A DNA stretch of 64,000 nt from Jaltomata sinuosa (GCA_003996215.1 QJPP01005191.1:28104-92103); one strand, 5' to 3'. Positions 34,848 through 47,338 are shown, counted from the stretch's first letter. The notes: generated by a model from the sequence alone, not told the origin. Numbers and translations: made by a program.

Positions 34848-35287
34848 GATAAGTGGTGAATTTACCACTTATGTATGTCTTTTTTCTTACGTTTTTGTGC
34901 CTTTAATTTATAATATGAGCCTATTTATTGTGTGAATTTACTATTATTCAGGTGGATTGAGACATAATGGACTTTGGGACAAAAGGAACTAAAAGTGAGC
35001 TAAAAAGAGGAACAAGCCTCAGATACCACAAATGTGGCCAAATGATTGCAAAAGAGGAAGTGAACTTCCGAGTCAACTACCACAAATGTGGCCAAAGACC
35101 GCAAAAGCGGAAGTCAGCGACCCAGTCAAAGTCCACAAATGCGGCTCTATTCTGTAAAATAGGATCTTCGCTCCTCAGTGAAAGTATTGCAAGTGCGGTG
35201 CTTTTTCCGCAAATATGAAAAATAGGCTTTCATCTATGACCAGATCAGTCTTTTCATATTTTAGAAACCCCAATCCATATAAAAGAA
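34848..35287 (+). mobile_element. 3' LTR of element B, first part
   Basis: It starts TGATAAGTGGTGAATTTACC like 29252 and runs to ...CATATAAAAGAA, where element A is inserted. It is about 40 bp shorter than the matching part of the 5' LTR because one CCACAAATGC repeat unit is absent. Confidence 0.85.
35283..35287. repeat. Target site duplication AAGAA, left copy (element A)
   Basis: It is identical to 47339-47343. The uninterrupted target reads ATAAAAGAACCCCCAACC at about 29721-29738 in the B 5' LTR, which confirms the empty site. Confidence 0.9.
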
Positions 35288-38200
35288 TATGATGACCCTT
35301 TCGGTCATCTTTGCATTTATGCATTTATTGTATTGTTAGATCTTTTCTATAGCATCCCCAAGTCATTTATGGCTTACTGGGACTGATAGTTTGGTTCCCT
35401 GGTCGTTCGTTTGGTTGTTTTGCCCTTTTTCCTATTTTAAAGCTTTAACTTAGAAAATCGTTGACTTTAGTCTACATTCTTAGCTAACGTGCTCGGAATT
35501 GAATTTCGACAGTTCCATTAGCTCCGTAGAATTGAGTTTGGTCTAATTAGACCTTCAGTTGAGGCCTGAGAACTTCTGATGTAGGTTTTGGGTGGCTTAC
35601 TCTCTTTTCAAGACATTTAGAGTTGAAAGTGTAACTTTGGGTGACTTTCAATGATCGAAGTGTTGGATTCGCAATCCGATGATTCCATCAACTCCGAAAT
35701 GATGAGTTTGGGTTGGGAAGGTGGTTGGTTTGGGTTCTGGATGTGCCGGACTCATTTTGATCCTTCGGGTTCCTTTTCATTAGTGTTGACTTGGGTCAAT
35801 ATTTCTCCGAAACAACATCGTATGGAAGTTTTGTCGATTCCATTGAGTCTGGGACGTCATTTCCACTTTGTTAGCATTATTGGTTTCTTAATATTAGTTT
35901 CTATTAGCATTCGATCGCGATGAAGTCCCTCCTTCTTTATTCTTCACGACCGTGTGGCTAGCCTTCACGATCGCGATGGTCTAGCCAGCATAGTCCCCGC
36001 GATCGCGAGGGGTCCCTTCGAGACCTCGATGAAGGACCCCTGGCAGTATATAAACTTCTCTCTTCATTTTTCCAGCACTTTGCTCAATCTTTCCCAGCAC
36101 CAAACAGTTAACTCTCTCCCAAACTTGCTCCATATCTATCCTAGAATTGGGGAAAACATTTGTTCATCGTCTATTAGTGATTCTCCGATTATTGATAAGA
36201 TTTCTTCCCCACTTAAAGTCTCTTGTTCCTTTTCTAAATTCCACTATTGTTGCTCATTCCAAGCTTGAATTTTTATGGTAGAATCTACCTCCTAGCTATT
36301 GCATGTTCATGGGTTGAAGAATTCTCCATCGTGGCTTGAAATTCCAGCTTCTTTGTAGGTAATTCTTGCCTATTTCCAGGGTTTCGTCCCTGAAATCCAT
36401 TTTTAGGTTTCTTAGCTTTAGGGGCTATTTTAGCTCGAATTTGTTTCCCAATCTCTTTGATTTTTTGGGCATGTACTCCTATGGTCTTGGGGATCATAAT
36501 ATGAGTTTTCATTTTCGGTTTTTAATTGTGGGCCTCGCGGGCCTGCCGATGACCCGGATATTGACTCGGCCATGATGGTAGTAATAGGGGTATCATTAGA
36601 CTCATTTTAACGTATTATTTATGTTTATGATAGTTTGATTGTCGTTCGGGATCTCTCGAAGCAATTCGGGCTTGGACGTTGTTGTTTGGGCAGCTTGTCG
36701 TCGGACGACATGTAGGTTATGGTCTAAACTCCTAGACTTATCATATATCGAATAAAATTGTACTAGCTGGAATCCTTGGGTTGGGTTATTAGGTTGGTAC
36801 CACAAACCTTGACCACTTTATTTATGTCTGAACTACTTTCTTTCCCCTGATGTTTGTAGTACTTGTTGATACGCTTTGTTCACCCTTGTGGTCCTGTGAG
36901 GCCTTGTTAACTCTGGAACATAGAAGGTGGGTTATTGGGAATATCCGCGAGTCCCAGACATAGAAATATCCTTCTAGGCTGGTTATGCTTGATGAGTAGC
37001 TTTGGAGCCTGTGCAGGGCCGATAGGTTGATTGTGAGCTGCTGGGAGGCTATTTGTGTTTGATCATATCATTTCCATGTATATAAAGAGGATTTACCCAA
37101 ATTTTACTATGGTTTTGGGTTTGGGCCTACTGGTATTGTCTTTCTAAACTTTGCATGGCCCCGAAGGCCCATCTTTTATGGAAAAATATTGGAAATGGTT
37201 TGGCTTAACTTGTGAATCTTCTTGGGGTAAGAGGACGTTATATTATGATTTCTAACACTAGTTTTTCTATTAATGCTAGACTCGGCAGGCCGGGGTACTA
37301 GTTGAGTTTTCTACTGATTTGGGGTTATTTTAGTCTCGGTCGGACCGAGCACTTGAGATGACTTTTTACTATTTTAGACCGACACTTGAGATGACTTTTT
37401 ACTATTTTAGACTCGGTAATGCCTGGGAACACTTGGAGGGGTTTTTGAGAAATCTTTTTACTACTTTTATCCTGGATAGGGTCTGGGCATGCATATTCGA
37501 GACTGGGTCTCTATCTTGAACCAGAATTTGCTTCCAGATGACATGTTTTTGTACTGAGTTTTAGTATGGGGTGTGGGACCTCCATGGACCTTTCCTCTCC
37601 TGGCCTGGGCTTTAGGTTGCACGTGCCGGAGGGAGGATATACAGTGGAGTCGGGGTATACGGGAAGTTTCCTTCCATGGAACCTACCTGCTGGGCCCGAG
37701 CGGCACCAGAGGAGGTACATACAGAGTTTCTATCCCATCTTGAGGTTATCATGCATCATATCATTCATTGTTTGAGGCTCCACCCTTATTTGCTGTTTGT
37801 TGAGTGTACACTCCGGTTGTATGGGCGGCCGGAGAACTATAGGTAGTCTCTTGTTACTTTATCGCAGTGTTATCCCCCTGTTATGGTTATGCTTATAAGA
37901 CTATATACGGCTGAGTTGTTACTTGTTGGATTTGAGATTCGTATCACTAATTGGGTTATCGATTCTTGTTTTCGAGCATGCCAATGTCCATTCTTCTCTT
38001 CCTTTCCTTGTAGTTGAGGTTACCGCTATACCATTCATTTTTTAAACTTATTATGTATATACTGTTATTGCAAGGATCCCAGGTGCGTTATCTCTTGCTT
38101 ACACCTATGCCTGTTGTGTATATATATTCTACTTACTAACATTGTATGTTGTTCTGTTGTCTTACCTCTGGGCTAGTTTCTTGTGTACTTTTTCGTTGAT

Positions 38201-38762
38201 TGCCGAGACGGGTTGCTTCTATTATGTATGTTATTACTCTTTTATGTTATATGTGCCCAGTTGGCCTATGATATCTACTGGGTACCTTATGCTTTGCATT
38301 TGGTGCTCATGCTACACTCTGCATCTTCTGGTGCAAATCCTAGTGTGAGCCATTATCGTTAGCTCGTGGAGACTCGTGTGAGGTGCTGTTTTAGTGATAT
38401 TCTGGACTGAGGTTGAGCTCTTAGCAACTGGACCTTAGCTTTTAGTTATCTTTGATTATGTACTCTATTTCTGCTCAGAGACAGCCTTGTGTATATTATT
38501 TTGGACCCTTGTACTCCTTATGTAGACCCGACTCTTATACGCTATGATAGCAAGTTTTGCGTTTGGTTTAGCTTCCACTTTATATTTATATTATTCCATT
38601 ATCTAATGTCTTCATCTTGTACCCTTGCTTCTTCTTATTTAAACTATTTTTCCGCTTAGCTTGTTAGATAGTAGCCCATTACTGACCGTTCTAGGCTATT
38701 GGGATTGGTTTGCCTACTAGAGGGTTATAGGTGCCATCATGACCAAAAATTCAGTCGTGATA
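35288..38762 (+). mobile_element. 5' LTR of element A
   Basis: 3,475 bp. It begins TATGATGACC (first dinucleotide TG changed to TA) and ends CAGTCGTGATA. It contains a CGCGA-word cluster (about 35910-36035), a TATA box (36047-36054) and the hairpin block (38265-38350). It is 156 bp shorter than the 3' LTR, mainly because of one deletion that removes the upstream half of the word cluster near 35911. Confidence 0.9.
36047..36054 (+). promoter_or_regulatory. LTR A TATA box (TATATAAA), 5' copy
   Basis: CCTGGCAGTATATAAACTTC, directly downstream of the CGCGA-word cluster. It would start the genomic RNA roughly 30 bases downstream. Confidence 0.7.
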
Positions 38763-38765
38763 GCT

Positions 38766-38777
38766 TGGTATCAGAAC
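38766..38777 (+). other. Primer binding site of element A
   Basis: TGGTATCAGAAC, three bases inside the 5' LTR. It equals the initiator-Met site except for one G-to-A change. Confidence 0.85.
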
Positions 38778-38976
38778 CCTAGGTTCACCGGTGTCATCGG
38801 TATAGGAGCCAATGTCTAGTAGAGTCATGCAGATTGGGGAGGATACGTCTGTACTCAATCTTCGGGAGGCTATAGTGACATCTTGGGAAAAATTGGACTT
38901 TTCTTGTTTCTATCTCGTGCATAGTATCCTTCAAAGTTTCTGGAAATCTCACTTACTCTGGTTCACTCTTCTGCAG

Positions 38977-40360
38977 ATGGTTCGTACGAGATCTTCAGCT
39001 TTTGGCGGAGGAGAGCCTCCTGCCCCTGCACCTCCGACTCCATCTAGGCGCCAGGGTGGTCGTAGGGGTAGGGGTAGGGGTCGTGGATGCCCAAGAGCAG
39101 CAGAACCTGCTAGAGCTACTAGGGTTTTGGTTGAGCCCGAGTTTAACTACGAGCCAGAGTTTGTTCCAGAGTAGCAGTATATGGGCCCGGGGACAGCCCA
39201 TGTGCCACCAGTTCTAGCACTAGTTTCTGTGCCGTCTTCAGCCCAAACTCAGTCTTCAGATAATAGGGGTTTACTTGTTCAGCTATTGGGTATGATTGGA
39301 GATAGACCTTCAGAGGTAGCACGAACACCCACTCAGGGGGCAGCCCTTAGTGTTTAAAGTTCAGGAGTGCAGCCTGCTACTGCGGCTACCCGTGCCGAGG
39401 TTGTTCCGATCCCTTCAGTTTCACACCCTCTTGCTCCTCGCCCAGCTATGAAAGATGGGGAGCAGAAGGCTTTGGGTAGGTTCTTGCGATTGGCACCATC
39501 GAGGTTTGCTGGTACGTCAGGTCAGGACCACATGAATTTATTACCACTTGTAAAGAGATGTTACACCATCTGGGATTACTAGAGACTCACGGAGTTGGAT
39601 ATACTACGTATCAGCTGGAGGGTCCAGCGAAGTTATGGTGAAGGGCACAGTTTGATTGCAGATCTTCTACATTGCCTCCTTTGACCTGGTCAGAGTTTTA
39701 TAAGGTCTTTATAACCAAGTTCCTGCCTCAGAGTGATCGTGAGCATCACAGGGAGTAGTTTACTAGGCTTATGCAGGATTCTATATATGTCTCAGAGTAT
39801 GAGACCCATTTTCATCAGCTAGCACCGTTTGGAGCTATGATTATTCCTACCGAGGCAGATAGGATTTGCAGATTTGTATAGGGTTTGAGGCAAAAGATTA
39901 GGTGGCTAGCTAAGATATTGGTTGCCGGTGGTCGGTCATTTCAGGCTATCACAGACTATGCCCATACTGTGGAGGACTTACAGCGACATGATCAGGGGGC
40001 CAGAGATAAGAGGCCCCAACATCAAGGTGGCTACAGCGGTTCCAGGCATGGTGGTAGAGGTTCAGGCTAGTGGGGCTGGGGTTATCATCCACAGGAGCAC
40101 CAGGGTCAGTCCAGCCGACCGGTTCAGGCTTCACTCTAAACTTCTAGTAGTACCCAGTTCGAGCGGGGTCAGAGTAGCCATCAAGGCTATAGTGGTTAGT
40201 CTTCGAGGGGTACAACTTCTGGGGCATCAGGCCGTGGTGGCCATAAGGGTCCAGCTAGTTCATCCCAATAGAGTAGGTCATCAAGGGCTTGTTTTACTTA
40301 TGGTGTGATTGGTCATTTTTCTAGAGATTTCCCCCAGCAGGGTATAGGGCAGCCGGGTGA
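38977..40360 (+). pseudogene. Element A gag (degenerate)
   Basis: Start ATG at 38977, reading MVRTRSSAFGGGEPPAPAP and then an Arg/Gly-rich stretch; closed by a TAG at about 39172 (codon 66) where Gln or Trp would be expected. The Gag core follows at about 39430-39900 with a typical helical layout (LEGPAKLWW-like, then WSEFYKVFITKFLP, then YVSEYETHFHQLAPFGAM). A zinc knuckle sits at 40290-40334, reading C-F-T-Y-G-V-I-G-H-F-S-R-D-F, so its second and third Cys positions are Tyr and Phe. The family's Gag forms the capsid and binds genomic RNA. Start choice rests on the match with element C (63654) and element E (25288). Confidence 0.8.
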
Positions 40361-43300
40361 GCACTTATGAGCAGTTCAACCTCAGGATAGAGGGGGTGGT
40401 GGTCAGGATATGGGTGGTTCTCTGCGTGGTAGAGTAGGTGGTAGGAATGGCAGTTGGGTAGTTGGAGGGGTCATCAGTTCTATGAGGTCCCCAGGAGATC
40501 GGAGGCAGAGGCCTCAGATACTGTGATTACATGTAGAATTTTTGTATGCTATTAGTCTGGTACGGCTTTATTTGATCCTGGATCCACTTGTTCATATGTA
40601 TCTACCTACTTTCTTTCTTGTTTGGGGTTGGCTAGTGAGCCATTATCTGTTCCTATATCTGTTTCGACCCTAGTAGGAGATTCATTAGTAATGGATCGGA
40701 TTGTGAGATCCTGTGTGATATCTGTTGGTGATTTGGAGATTTGGGGTGATTTGATGATCCTTGATATGTTAGATTTTGATGTGATACTGGGCATGGATTG
40801 GTTATCCCCTCACCGTGCAGTTTTGGATTGTTTTGCCAATACCATTACCATAGCCATGCCCGGTGTATCCCCACTGGTGTGGCAGGGTTCTGTTAGCCAT
40901 GCACCATCTGGGATCATCTTTTTTCTTCGAGCTAGGAAGTTGTTTTCCCAGGGGTGTTTAGATTATTTAGCATATGTCTGAGATGGTAGTGCTGACCCTT
41001 CGTCTCCTGAGTCTGTTCCTGTGGTTAGAGACTTCCTAGATGTGTTTCCTAATGACCTGCCAGGCCTTCCACTCAAGAGAGATATTGATTTTGCCATTAA
41101 GTTAGGCCGGGCACCAGGCCCATTTCTATTCCCCCCTACCGTATGGCTCCTGCTGAGTTGAGAGAGCTTAAGAAGCAGCTCCAGGATTTGTTTGCTAAGG
41201 CGTTCATTAGACCGAGTGTATCTCCTTGGGGTGCTCCTTTCTCTTCGTGGACAGTTGAATAAGGTGACAGTGAAGAATAGGTATCTAATGCCGAGGATTG
41301 ATGAATTGTTTGATCAGATCCAGGGTTCAGCTGTGTCTTCGAAGATTGATTTGAGGTTCGGCTACCATTAGTTGAGGATTAGGGAAGAGGACATCCCTAA
41401 GACAGTATTCAGGACACATTATGGCCACTATGAGTTCCTAGTGATGTCTTTTGGGTTGACTAATGCCCCCACAACCTTTATGGATTCGATGCATAGGGTG
41501 CTTAGCCCGTACCTAGATATGTTCATGATAGTCTTCATTGATGACATTCAGATATACTCGAGGAGTAGGGATGAGACTGAGCAGCACTTGACGACTATAC
41601 TTCAGATTTTGAGAGATCATTGACTTTATGCCAAGTTCTCAAAGTTTGAGTTTTGTCTCAAGTCAGTTGCATTCCTAGGGCACGTGGTGGCTAAGGATAG
41701 GATTAGAGTTGATCCGGGTAAGATTTCTGCAGTTCATGATTGGCCTAGACCTACTACTCCTACCGAGGTTCGCAACTTTGTTGGTTTAGCCGGGTATTAC
41801 AGATGGTTCGTTGAGGGATTTTCTTCTATAGCAGCACCCTTGACTATGCTGACTAGGAAGGATGTCCCATTCTAGTGGTCAGATCAGTGCGAGTATAGCT
41901 TTCAGAGGCTCAAGGCCTTATTGACTTCAGCTCTAGTTTTGACTTTGCCGGTTGAGGGTCAGAGTTTCTCCGTGTATTATGATGCTTCAGGGGTCGGTAT
42001 TGGTTATGTGTTGATGCAGCAGGATTGAGTGATAGCATATGTGTCGAGATAGCTGAAGGTTCATGAGCGCAACTACCTCACTAATGACTTGGAGTTGGCG
42101 GCAATAGTCTTTGTGCTTAAGATCTGGAGGCAATAGCCTAGCTTTACTTTAAGTTTTTGAGCGACTATTGGTCTTGGAAATCCAATCCTTGGCTAACCGA
42201 TTGGTTAGGCTTGACTTATCGGATCCTAGCAGAGTTCTTTCTAGTGTCGAGGTCTGTTCTACTCTAGTTGATAAGATTCAGAGCCGACAGTTTGAGGATC
42301 AGAGTTTTTGTGACCTTTAGGATCAGGTAGTTCAAGGTGAGGCCAGCCGGGATACTTTGGGTTCTGATGGTATTCTGAGGTTTGATGGTCGACTTTGTGT
42401 TCTAAGGGTTGGAGATTTGATTCAGTTGATACTCCACGAGGCACATTGTTCTAGATACTCCATTCATCCTAGCGCGACAAAGATATATAGAGATTTGAGA
42501 CAAATTTACTAGTGGTGTGGTATGAAGCGGGATGTAGCAGAGTTTGTATCTCGGTGCTTGAACTGTCAGTAGGTGAAGTTCGAGCACATGAGACTGGGTG
42601 GTTTGTTGTAGTGACTTCCCATTCTTGAGTGAAAATGGAAAGGTATTATTATATTCCATTTAGGTAATTGTGGATCGGTTGACTAAGTCGGCCCACTTCT
42701 TGCCGGTTTAGACTTCCTACGGTGTTGAGAGGTTAGCTCAGATCTACATTCGGGAGGTTTTTCAGTTGCACGGGGTCCCTGCTTCTATCATTTCAGACCA
42801 CGACACGTAGTTCACATCTCAGTTCTGGAGAGCTATACAGAGAGATTTGTGTACGGAGGTTCAACTTAGTACCGCTTTCCACCCTCAGACAAATAGCCAG
42901 TCCGAGAGGACTATTCAGGTCCTGTCGGACATGCTTTGGGCTTGTGTACTTGACTTTGGAGGTTCATGGGATCAGTTTCTGCCTTTGGCCGAGTTTGCTT
43001 ATAATAGTAGTTTCCATTCAAGCATCGACATGGCACCTTTCGAGGCCTTGTATGGTAGGCGTTGCAGATCGCCGATTGGTTGGTTTGATAGGTTAGAGTC
43101 AACCACAAAGTACAGATTTGCTTAGAGGTTCCTTGGACCGAGTCCATTTGATTCAGGACAGACTTAGAGCAGCCCAGAGTAGGCAGAAGAGCTACGCTGA
43201 TAGTAGACTTTGTGCCTTGGAGTTCAGTGTTGGTGACTTGGTTTTCCTTTGAGTATCTCTCGTGAAGGGCGTGATGAGATTTTGTCGGTGGGGCAATCTT

Positions 43301-43700
43301 AGCCCCTGGTTTATTAGGCCATTTTAGATTCTACAGGGGGTTGGTAGTGTTGCCTATATATTAGCTTTGCCTTTGATGTTTTCAGCTATTCACCCAGTTT
43401 GTCATATCTCGATATTGTGCTGGTATGTGCCAGATGAGTCTCGTGTATTGCATTGGAATTCGGTTTAGTTAGATGAGAGTTTGTCATTTATTGAGGAGCC
43501 AATAGCTATTCTGGCCAAAGATATCAGGAGGTTGAGATCTAGAGAGATTCTGATTGTGAAGGTTCAGTAGAGACATTGTCCGATCAAGGAGGCTACTTAG
43601 GAGACTGAGAGTGAGTTACATGCTCAGTATCCGCAGTTGTTCGAGCCTTCAGGTACTCCCTTCTTCTTGACTTTCGAGGATGAAAGTTTCTTTTTAGTAG
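40361..43700 (+). pseudogene. Element A pol: protease, RT, RNase H, integrase, chromodomain (degenerate)
   Basis: Protease at about 40560-40980 has ALFDPGST (catalytic Asp codon 40574-40576) and ILGMDWLSPH. RT spans about 41140-41640: the finger segment is deleted near 41240, so SPWGAP runs straight into QLNKVTVKNRY; the active site FIDD is intact at 41534-41545. RNase H is 41680-42135 (PTEVRNFVGLAGYYR, then VYYDASGVGIG), but its C-terminus is replaced by a deletion junction near 42140. Integrase zinc-binding domain is 42425-42571 (H-x3-H-like and C-x2-C). The core is 42665-43120 with VDRLTKSAHF, ISDHDT and QSERTIQ, supplying the D, D and E positions; about 50 bp is missing just before it. 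The chromodomain is about 43440-43640. Many stops replace Trp or Gln. Confidence 0.85.
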
Positions 43701-44389
43701 TGGATGTTGTGATTACCCTTCCGGTCATCTTTGCATTTACGCATTTATTATATTGTTAGAACTTTTCTGTAGAGGCCCCAAGTCATTTATGGCTTGCTGA
43801 CACCGATAGTTCGGTGCCATGGTTGTTCGTTTGGTTGTTTTGCCCTTTTTCCTATTTTAGAGCTTTAACTTAGAATATCGTTGACTTTAGTCAATATTCT
43901 TAGCAAACGTGCTTGGAATTGAATTTTGACGGTTCTGTTAGCTCTGTAGCATTGAGTTTGGTCTGGTTAGACCTTCAATTGAGGCCTGAAAACTTCCGGT
44001 GTGGGTTTTGGGTAGTTTTCACTATTTTCAGGCCATTTGGAGTTGAAAATATAACTTTGGGTGAGTTTCGATGATCGGAGTGTCGGATTTGCAATCCGAC
44101 GATTCCATCATCTCCGAAATGATGAGTTTGGGTTGGAAAGGTGGTTGTATTGGGTTCTGGGGGTGCCAGACTCATTTTGAGCCTTTGGGTTCCTTTTCGT
44201 TAGTGTTGACTTGGGTCAACATTTCTCTAAAACGACCTCGTATGGAAGTTTCGTTGATTCTGTTGAGTCTGGGACATCGTTTTCACTCTGTTAGCATTAT
44301 TGGTTTCTGAATATTAATTTTCGATTGTGCTCGGAATGCCCCTTCAAATTTTGGAAAGTTGTAGAATTTTCCTTGTTGCAGGTGCAGGC

Positions 44390-44595
44390 AACGATCGCGA
44401 GACTCACCCTTCGCGACCGCGATGAAGTGCCTGGTACTGTGTTCTTTGTGATCACGTGATCACTGGTCACGATCGTGATGAAGTCCCTCCTTCTCTGTTC
44501 TTCGTGACTGCATGGCTAGCCTTCACGATCGTGATGGTCTAGCCAGGATGGTCCCCCCGACCGTGAGGGGTCCCTTTGCAACCGCGATGAAGAAC
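44390..44595 (+). repeat. Self-complementary word cluster upstream of the LTR A TATA box
   Basis: At least seven words of the form CGATCGCGA, TCGCGACCGCGATG, GATCACGTGATCAC, CACGATCGTGATG, CCGTGAGG and CCGCGATGAAG, separated by 20-45 bases, ending about 20 bases before TATATAAA. Several are perfect palindromes (GATCACGTGATC, CACGATCGTG). The spacers also repeat (GAAGTCCCTCC, GGTCCC, GAACCCC). Confidence 0.7.
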
Positions 44596-44604
44596 CCCTG
44601 GCAG

Positions 44605-44612
44605 TATATAAA
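44605..44612 (+). promoter_or_regulatory. LTR A TATA box (TATATAAA), 3' copy
   Basis: CTGGCAGTATATAAACTTC, identical context to 36047-36054. Confidence 0.7.
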
Positions 44613-47338
44613 CTTCTCTCTTCATTTTTCCAGCACTTTGCTCAACTTTTCCCAACACCAAACAGTTATATCTCTCCCAAACTTTCTCCATATCAATCCT
44701 AGCATTAGGGAAAACATTTGTTCATCGTCTATTAGTGATTCTCCGATTATTGGTAGGCTTTCTTCCTCACTTGAAGTCTCTTGTTCCTTCTCTAAATTCC
44801 ACCATTGTTGCTCATTCTAAGATTGGATTTTTATGGTAGAATTTGCCTCCTAGCTGTTGCATGTTCGTTGGTTGAAGAATTCTCCATCGTGGCTTGAAAT
44901 TCCAGCTTCTTGGTAGGTAATTCTTGCCTATTTCTGGGTTTTCGTCCCTTAAATCCATTTTTGGGTTTCTTAGCTTTAGGGGCTGCTTTAACTCGAATTT
45001 GTTGTCCAATCTCTTTGATTTTTTGGGTATGTAGTCCTATGGTCTTGGGGATAATAATGTGAGTTTCCATTTTTGGTTTTGGGTTGTGGCCCCGCAGGCC
45101 TGTCGGTGACCCAAATTTTTACTCAGCCACGATGGTAGAAATAGGGGCATCGTTAGACTCATTTTAACGTATTATTTATGTTTATGATAGTTTGATTGTC
45201 ATTCAGGATCTCTCAGAGAGATTCGGGCTTGGACATTGTTGTTCGGGCAGCTTGTAATCAAACACAGGTAGGTTACGGCATAAATTCCTAGACTTAGCAT
45301 ATATCGAATAAAACTGTACTAGCTGGCATCCTTGGGTTAGGTTATTAGGTTTGTACCACAGACCTTGACCTCTTTATTTATGTCCGACCTACTTTCTTTC
45401 CCCCAATGTTTTTAGTACTTGTTGATACTCTTTATTCACTCTTGTGGTCCTTTGAGGCCTTGTTGACTCTGGAACATAGCAATTGGGTTATTGGGAATGT
45501 CCGCGAGTCCCCGGACATAGAAATATCCTTCTGGATAGTTATGCTTGTTGAGTAGCTTTGGAGCCTGTGCATGGCCGATAGGTTGATTGTGAGCTGTTGG
45601 GCGGCTATTTGTGTTTGATCATATCATTTCCATACATATAAAGAGGATTTACCCACATTTTACTACGGTTTTGGCTTCGGGCCTACTGGTATTGTCTTTC
45701 TAAACTTTGCATAGCCCTAGGGGGCCATTTTTTATGGAAATAAATTGGAATTGGTTTGGCTTAACATGTGAATCTTCTTAGGGTAAGAGGAGGTTATATT
45801 ATGATTTCTATCACTAGTTTTTCTATTAATGCTAGACTCGGCAGGGCCAGGGTGCTAGTTGAGTTTTCTACTGATTTAAGGTGATTTTAGTCTCGGTCGG
45901 ACCAAGCAACTAAGATGACTTTCTACTATTTTAGACCCGGTTATGCCCGGGCACCCTTGGAGGGGTTTTTGAGACATCTTTTTACTACCTTAGTCCTAGA
46001 TAGGGTCTTGGCATGCATATTCGAGACTGAGTCTCTATCTTGAACCCGGATTTGCTTCCAGATGACATGTTTTGGTACTGAGTTTTAGTTTGGGGTCCGG
46101 GACCTCTATGGACCTTGTAGCTCCGGGCCTGGGGCTTCGGGCTGCGTGTGCCAGATGGAGGGTATACGGCGGAGAAGAGGTATACGGGTAGTGTCCTTCT
46201 ATAGAACCTACTTGTTGGGCCCGATCGGCACCGGAGGAGGTACATACAGAGTTTATATCCCACCCTGAGGTTATCATACATCATATAATTCATTGTTTGA
46301 GGCTCCACCCTTGTTTGCTATTTGTTGAGTGTATGCTCCGGTTGTATGGGCGGGTGGAGGGTTTTGTTTTCACTTGTTTGCATTCCTCGATTGTATGGGA
46401 GGCCAGGGGACTGTAGGTAGTCTCTTGTTACTTTATCGCGGTGTTATCCCCCTGTTACGGTTATGCTTATACAACTATATACGGCTGAGTTGTTACTTGT
46501 TGGATTTGAGATTGGTATGACTAGTTGGGTTATCGATTCCTGTTTTCGAGCATGCCTATCTGCGTTTTTCTTTTCCTTTCCTTGTACTTGAGATTACTGG
46601 TATACTGCCCATCTCTTAAACTTATTATGTATATACTGTTATTGAAAGGATCCTAGGTGCGTTATCTCTTGCTTACACCTGTGCCTATTGTGTATATATA
46701 TTCTACTTGCTAGCGTTGTATGTTGTTCTGTTATCTTACCTCTGGGTTAGTTTCCTATGTACTTTTTTGTTGATTGCCAAGACTGGTTGCTTCTATTCTG
46801 TCTGTTATAACTCTTTTATCTTATATGTGCCCAGTCGACCTATGATACCTAATGGGTACCTTATGCTTCACATTTGGTGTTCACCCTACACTCTGCATCT
46901 TCTGGTGCAGATCCTAGTGTGAGCCATCGCCGTTAGCTCGTGGAGACTCGTGGGAGGTGCTATTTTGGTGATATTGTTGACTGAGGGTGAGCTCTTGGCG
47001 ACCAGAGCTTAGCTTTTAGTTATCTTTGATTATGTCCTCTATTTCTGCTCGGAGATAGCCTTGTGTATATTGTTTTGGACCCTTGTACTCCATATGTAGA
47101 CCCGGCTCTTATACGCTATGATACCAGGTATTGGATTTGGTTTAGCTTTTGCTTTATATTTATATTATTCCTGTTATCTACTTTCTTCATCTTGTACCCT
47201 TGCTTCCTCTTATTTAAAATGTTCTTCCGCTTAGGTTATTAGATAGTTGCCCATTACTAACCGTTCTGGGCTACGGAGATTGGTTCGCCTACTTGGGGGT
47301 TGTAGGTGTCATCATGACCGAGAAATCGGGTTGTGACA

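Larger units (their letters stand above)
35288..47338 (+). mobile_element. Complete Tekay/Del chromovirus (element A), 12.05 kb
   Basis: Structure: 5' LTR 35288-38762, Met-type primer site, gag-pol remnant 38977-43700, purine-poor PPT region, 3' LTR 43708-47338, flanked by AAGAA. The element is nested in the 3' LTR of element B. By eye the first 72 bp of the two LTRs differ at 10 positions, so insertion is not recent. It encoded Gag, protease, RT, RNase H and chromodomain integrase, but internal deletions and many stops make it non-autonomous. Confidence 0.9.
43708..47338 (+). mobile_element. 3' LTR of element A
   Basis: 3,631 bp, TGTGATTACC to GGGTTGTGACA. It contains the longer version of the CGCGA-word cluster (44390-44595), a TATA box at 44605-44612 and the hairpin block (46839-46921). 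It is preceded by TTTTTAGTAGTGGATGT, the family's conserved 3' end of the internal region. Confidence 0.9.

Noticed and set aside
35954..36268. 104-codon frame, and its twin at 44512-44820
   Set aside because: Present in both LTRs of A across the TATA box and transcription start; a by-product of the word cluster being rich in sense codons.
38766..38777. Possible tRNA-Met gene
   Set aside because: Only the 12-base primer-site match is present; there is no cloverleaf.
39922..40308. 128-codon open frame overlapping element A gag
   Set aside because: Other-frame shadow of the Gag sequence; the Gag frame gives the recognisable motifs.
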